DNA of 64,000 bases from Marinobacter profundi (GTDB lineage: Bacteria; Pseudomonadota; Gammaproteobacteria; Pseudomonadales; Oleiphilaceae). Positions 63,604 to 64,000 of the stretch are shown here, piece after piece. Location of the stretch: contig NZ_KZ319370.1 in the NCBI RefSeq assembly GCF_002744715.1, forward strand, positions 1 through 64,000, read 5' to 3'. Numbering within the stretch: position 1 is the first letter of the stretch; each line of letters opens with the position of its first letter. The notes beneath the pieces are model-generated. The model was not told the DNA's origin and searched no databases. It saw only the letters and a list, made by a program, of their open reading frames with translations. Position numbers and translations under genes: made by a program.

Positions 63604-64000
63604 TCATTCGACGTATTGGTGCACCATGACGGCCTTGCCCTCCAGACCGGCTCGGAACCGGTAGCATTCCGGATGAGCCAGCAGAGCCCGCGCCACCGCT
63701 GGCTCCAGCCGCTGGCGAAACGACCGCAATAGTTCCCGCGCGCCATAGCGGGCGTCGTAACCCCGGCAGAGTTCGGTGCGCAGTTCCGGCGACAGACTAA
63801 GCTCCGCATGCTTTTTGGAGAGGCGGCGATTGAGCCCGGCAAGCTCGATCTCCAGCAGGAACTCCAGCCAGTTCTCGGTGAGGGGGTTGAAGGTGAGAAC
63901 CTGGTCGATCCGGTTGAGGAATTCCGGGTCGAAGTGGCGTCGCAACGCGGCATCGCGAATGGCCTCACCGTTGCCGGGCAATAGCCCGAACCAGCGCCGC
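63604..64000 (-). CDS. Clp-type AAA+ ATPase, C-terminal part only (gene cut by window edge)
   Basis: The visible 132 residues include the C-terminal ClpB/ClpA-type segment: RDAALRRHFDPEFLNRIDQVLTF and the D2-small domain GYDARYGARELLRSFRQRLEPAVARALL. The open frame continues past 64000 (WFGLLPGNG before it). It could be a ClpB, a ClpA or a type VI ClpV paralogue; the part seen does not decide. The tail ends with AVMVHQYVE. Confidence 0.8.
   Translation of the reverse strand, partial: RRWFGLLPGNGEAIRDAALRRHFDPEFLNRIDQVLTFNPLTENWLEFLLEIELAGLNRRLSKKHAELSLSPELRTELCRGYDARYGARELLRSFRQRLEPAVARALLAHPECYRFRAGLEGKAVMVHQYVE

Noticed and set aside
1..64000. CRISPR array, tRNA or rRNA genes
   Set aside because: No regularly spaced short repeats and no cloverleaf or rRNA sequence was recognised; the attC repeats are irregular and gene-separated.

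Overview
The window looks like a chromosomal segment of a GC-rich marine gammaproteobacterium, most likely a Marinobacter-like hydrocarbon degrader. The evidence is an AlmA-type long-chain alkane monooxygenase, a second Baeyer-Villiger-type monooxygenase, OmpW, proton-translocating PntAB, AhpCF and a two-cone NrdA. The genus assignment is an inference; no rRNA or tRNA gene is present to anchor it.

Layout. 1-8.4 kb: the 5' part of one giant secreted protein gene on the minus strand (Ig/cadherin-like repeats, a cyclase-like barrel carrying one c-type haem motif, FG-GAP repeats, RHS repeats), running off the left edge. 8.6-16.8 kb: flavin monooxygenase with a divergent TetR regulator, pntAB, Old Yellow Enzyme with a divergent HxlR regulator, and ompW. 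16.9-23.8 kb: pentahaem lipoprotein cytochrome, CPBP/MrtJ-like protease, rhlE, a TlpA-type redox protein, a 12-TM protein and a MerR regulator. 23.9-32.4 kb: SDR, almA-like gene, MalT-type LuxR regulator and an alpha-dioxygenase-like haem peroxidase, plausibly a lipid/alkane oxidation neighbourhood. 32.5-42.1 kb: housekeeping genes (rlmE, an RNA methyltransferase, ahpF and ahpC each preceded by an OxyR-like half-box, dpkA, yghU and others).

42.2-57.3 kb is the accessory part: a gene-cassette array with 13 recognisable attC sites (11 intact, two split by insertion sequences), almost all cassette genes on the minus strand, and no integron integrase in the window. It is therefore a CALIN-type cluster (attC sites lacking an integrase). 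Cassettes carry an AT-rich Hachiman-type anti-phage pair (hamA-hamB), a ParE-type toxin with antitoxin, an HNH endonuclease, a SUKH-like protein, a GFA enzyme, a VIT1/CCC1 transporter and several DUF proteins. An IS110/IS1111-type element sits inside one attC and an IS1182-type element sits at the R' core of another.

57.5-64 kb returns to the core genome: nrdA-nrdB (minus strand) preceded by a cobalamin riboswitch, then formamidase with an FmdB-type zinc-ribbon gene, and the C-terminal end of a Clp-type ATPase cut by the right edge. No CRISPR array or tRNA was seen.
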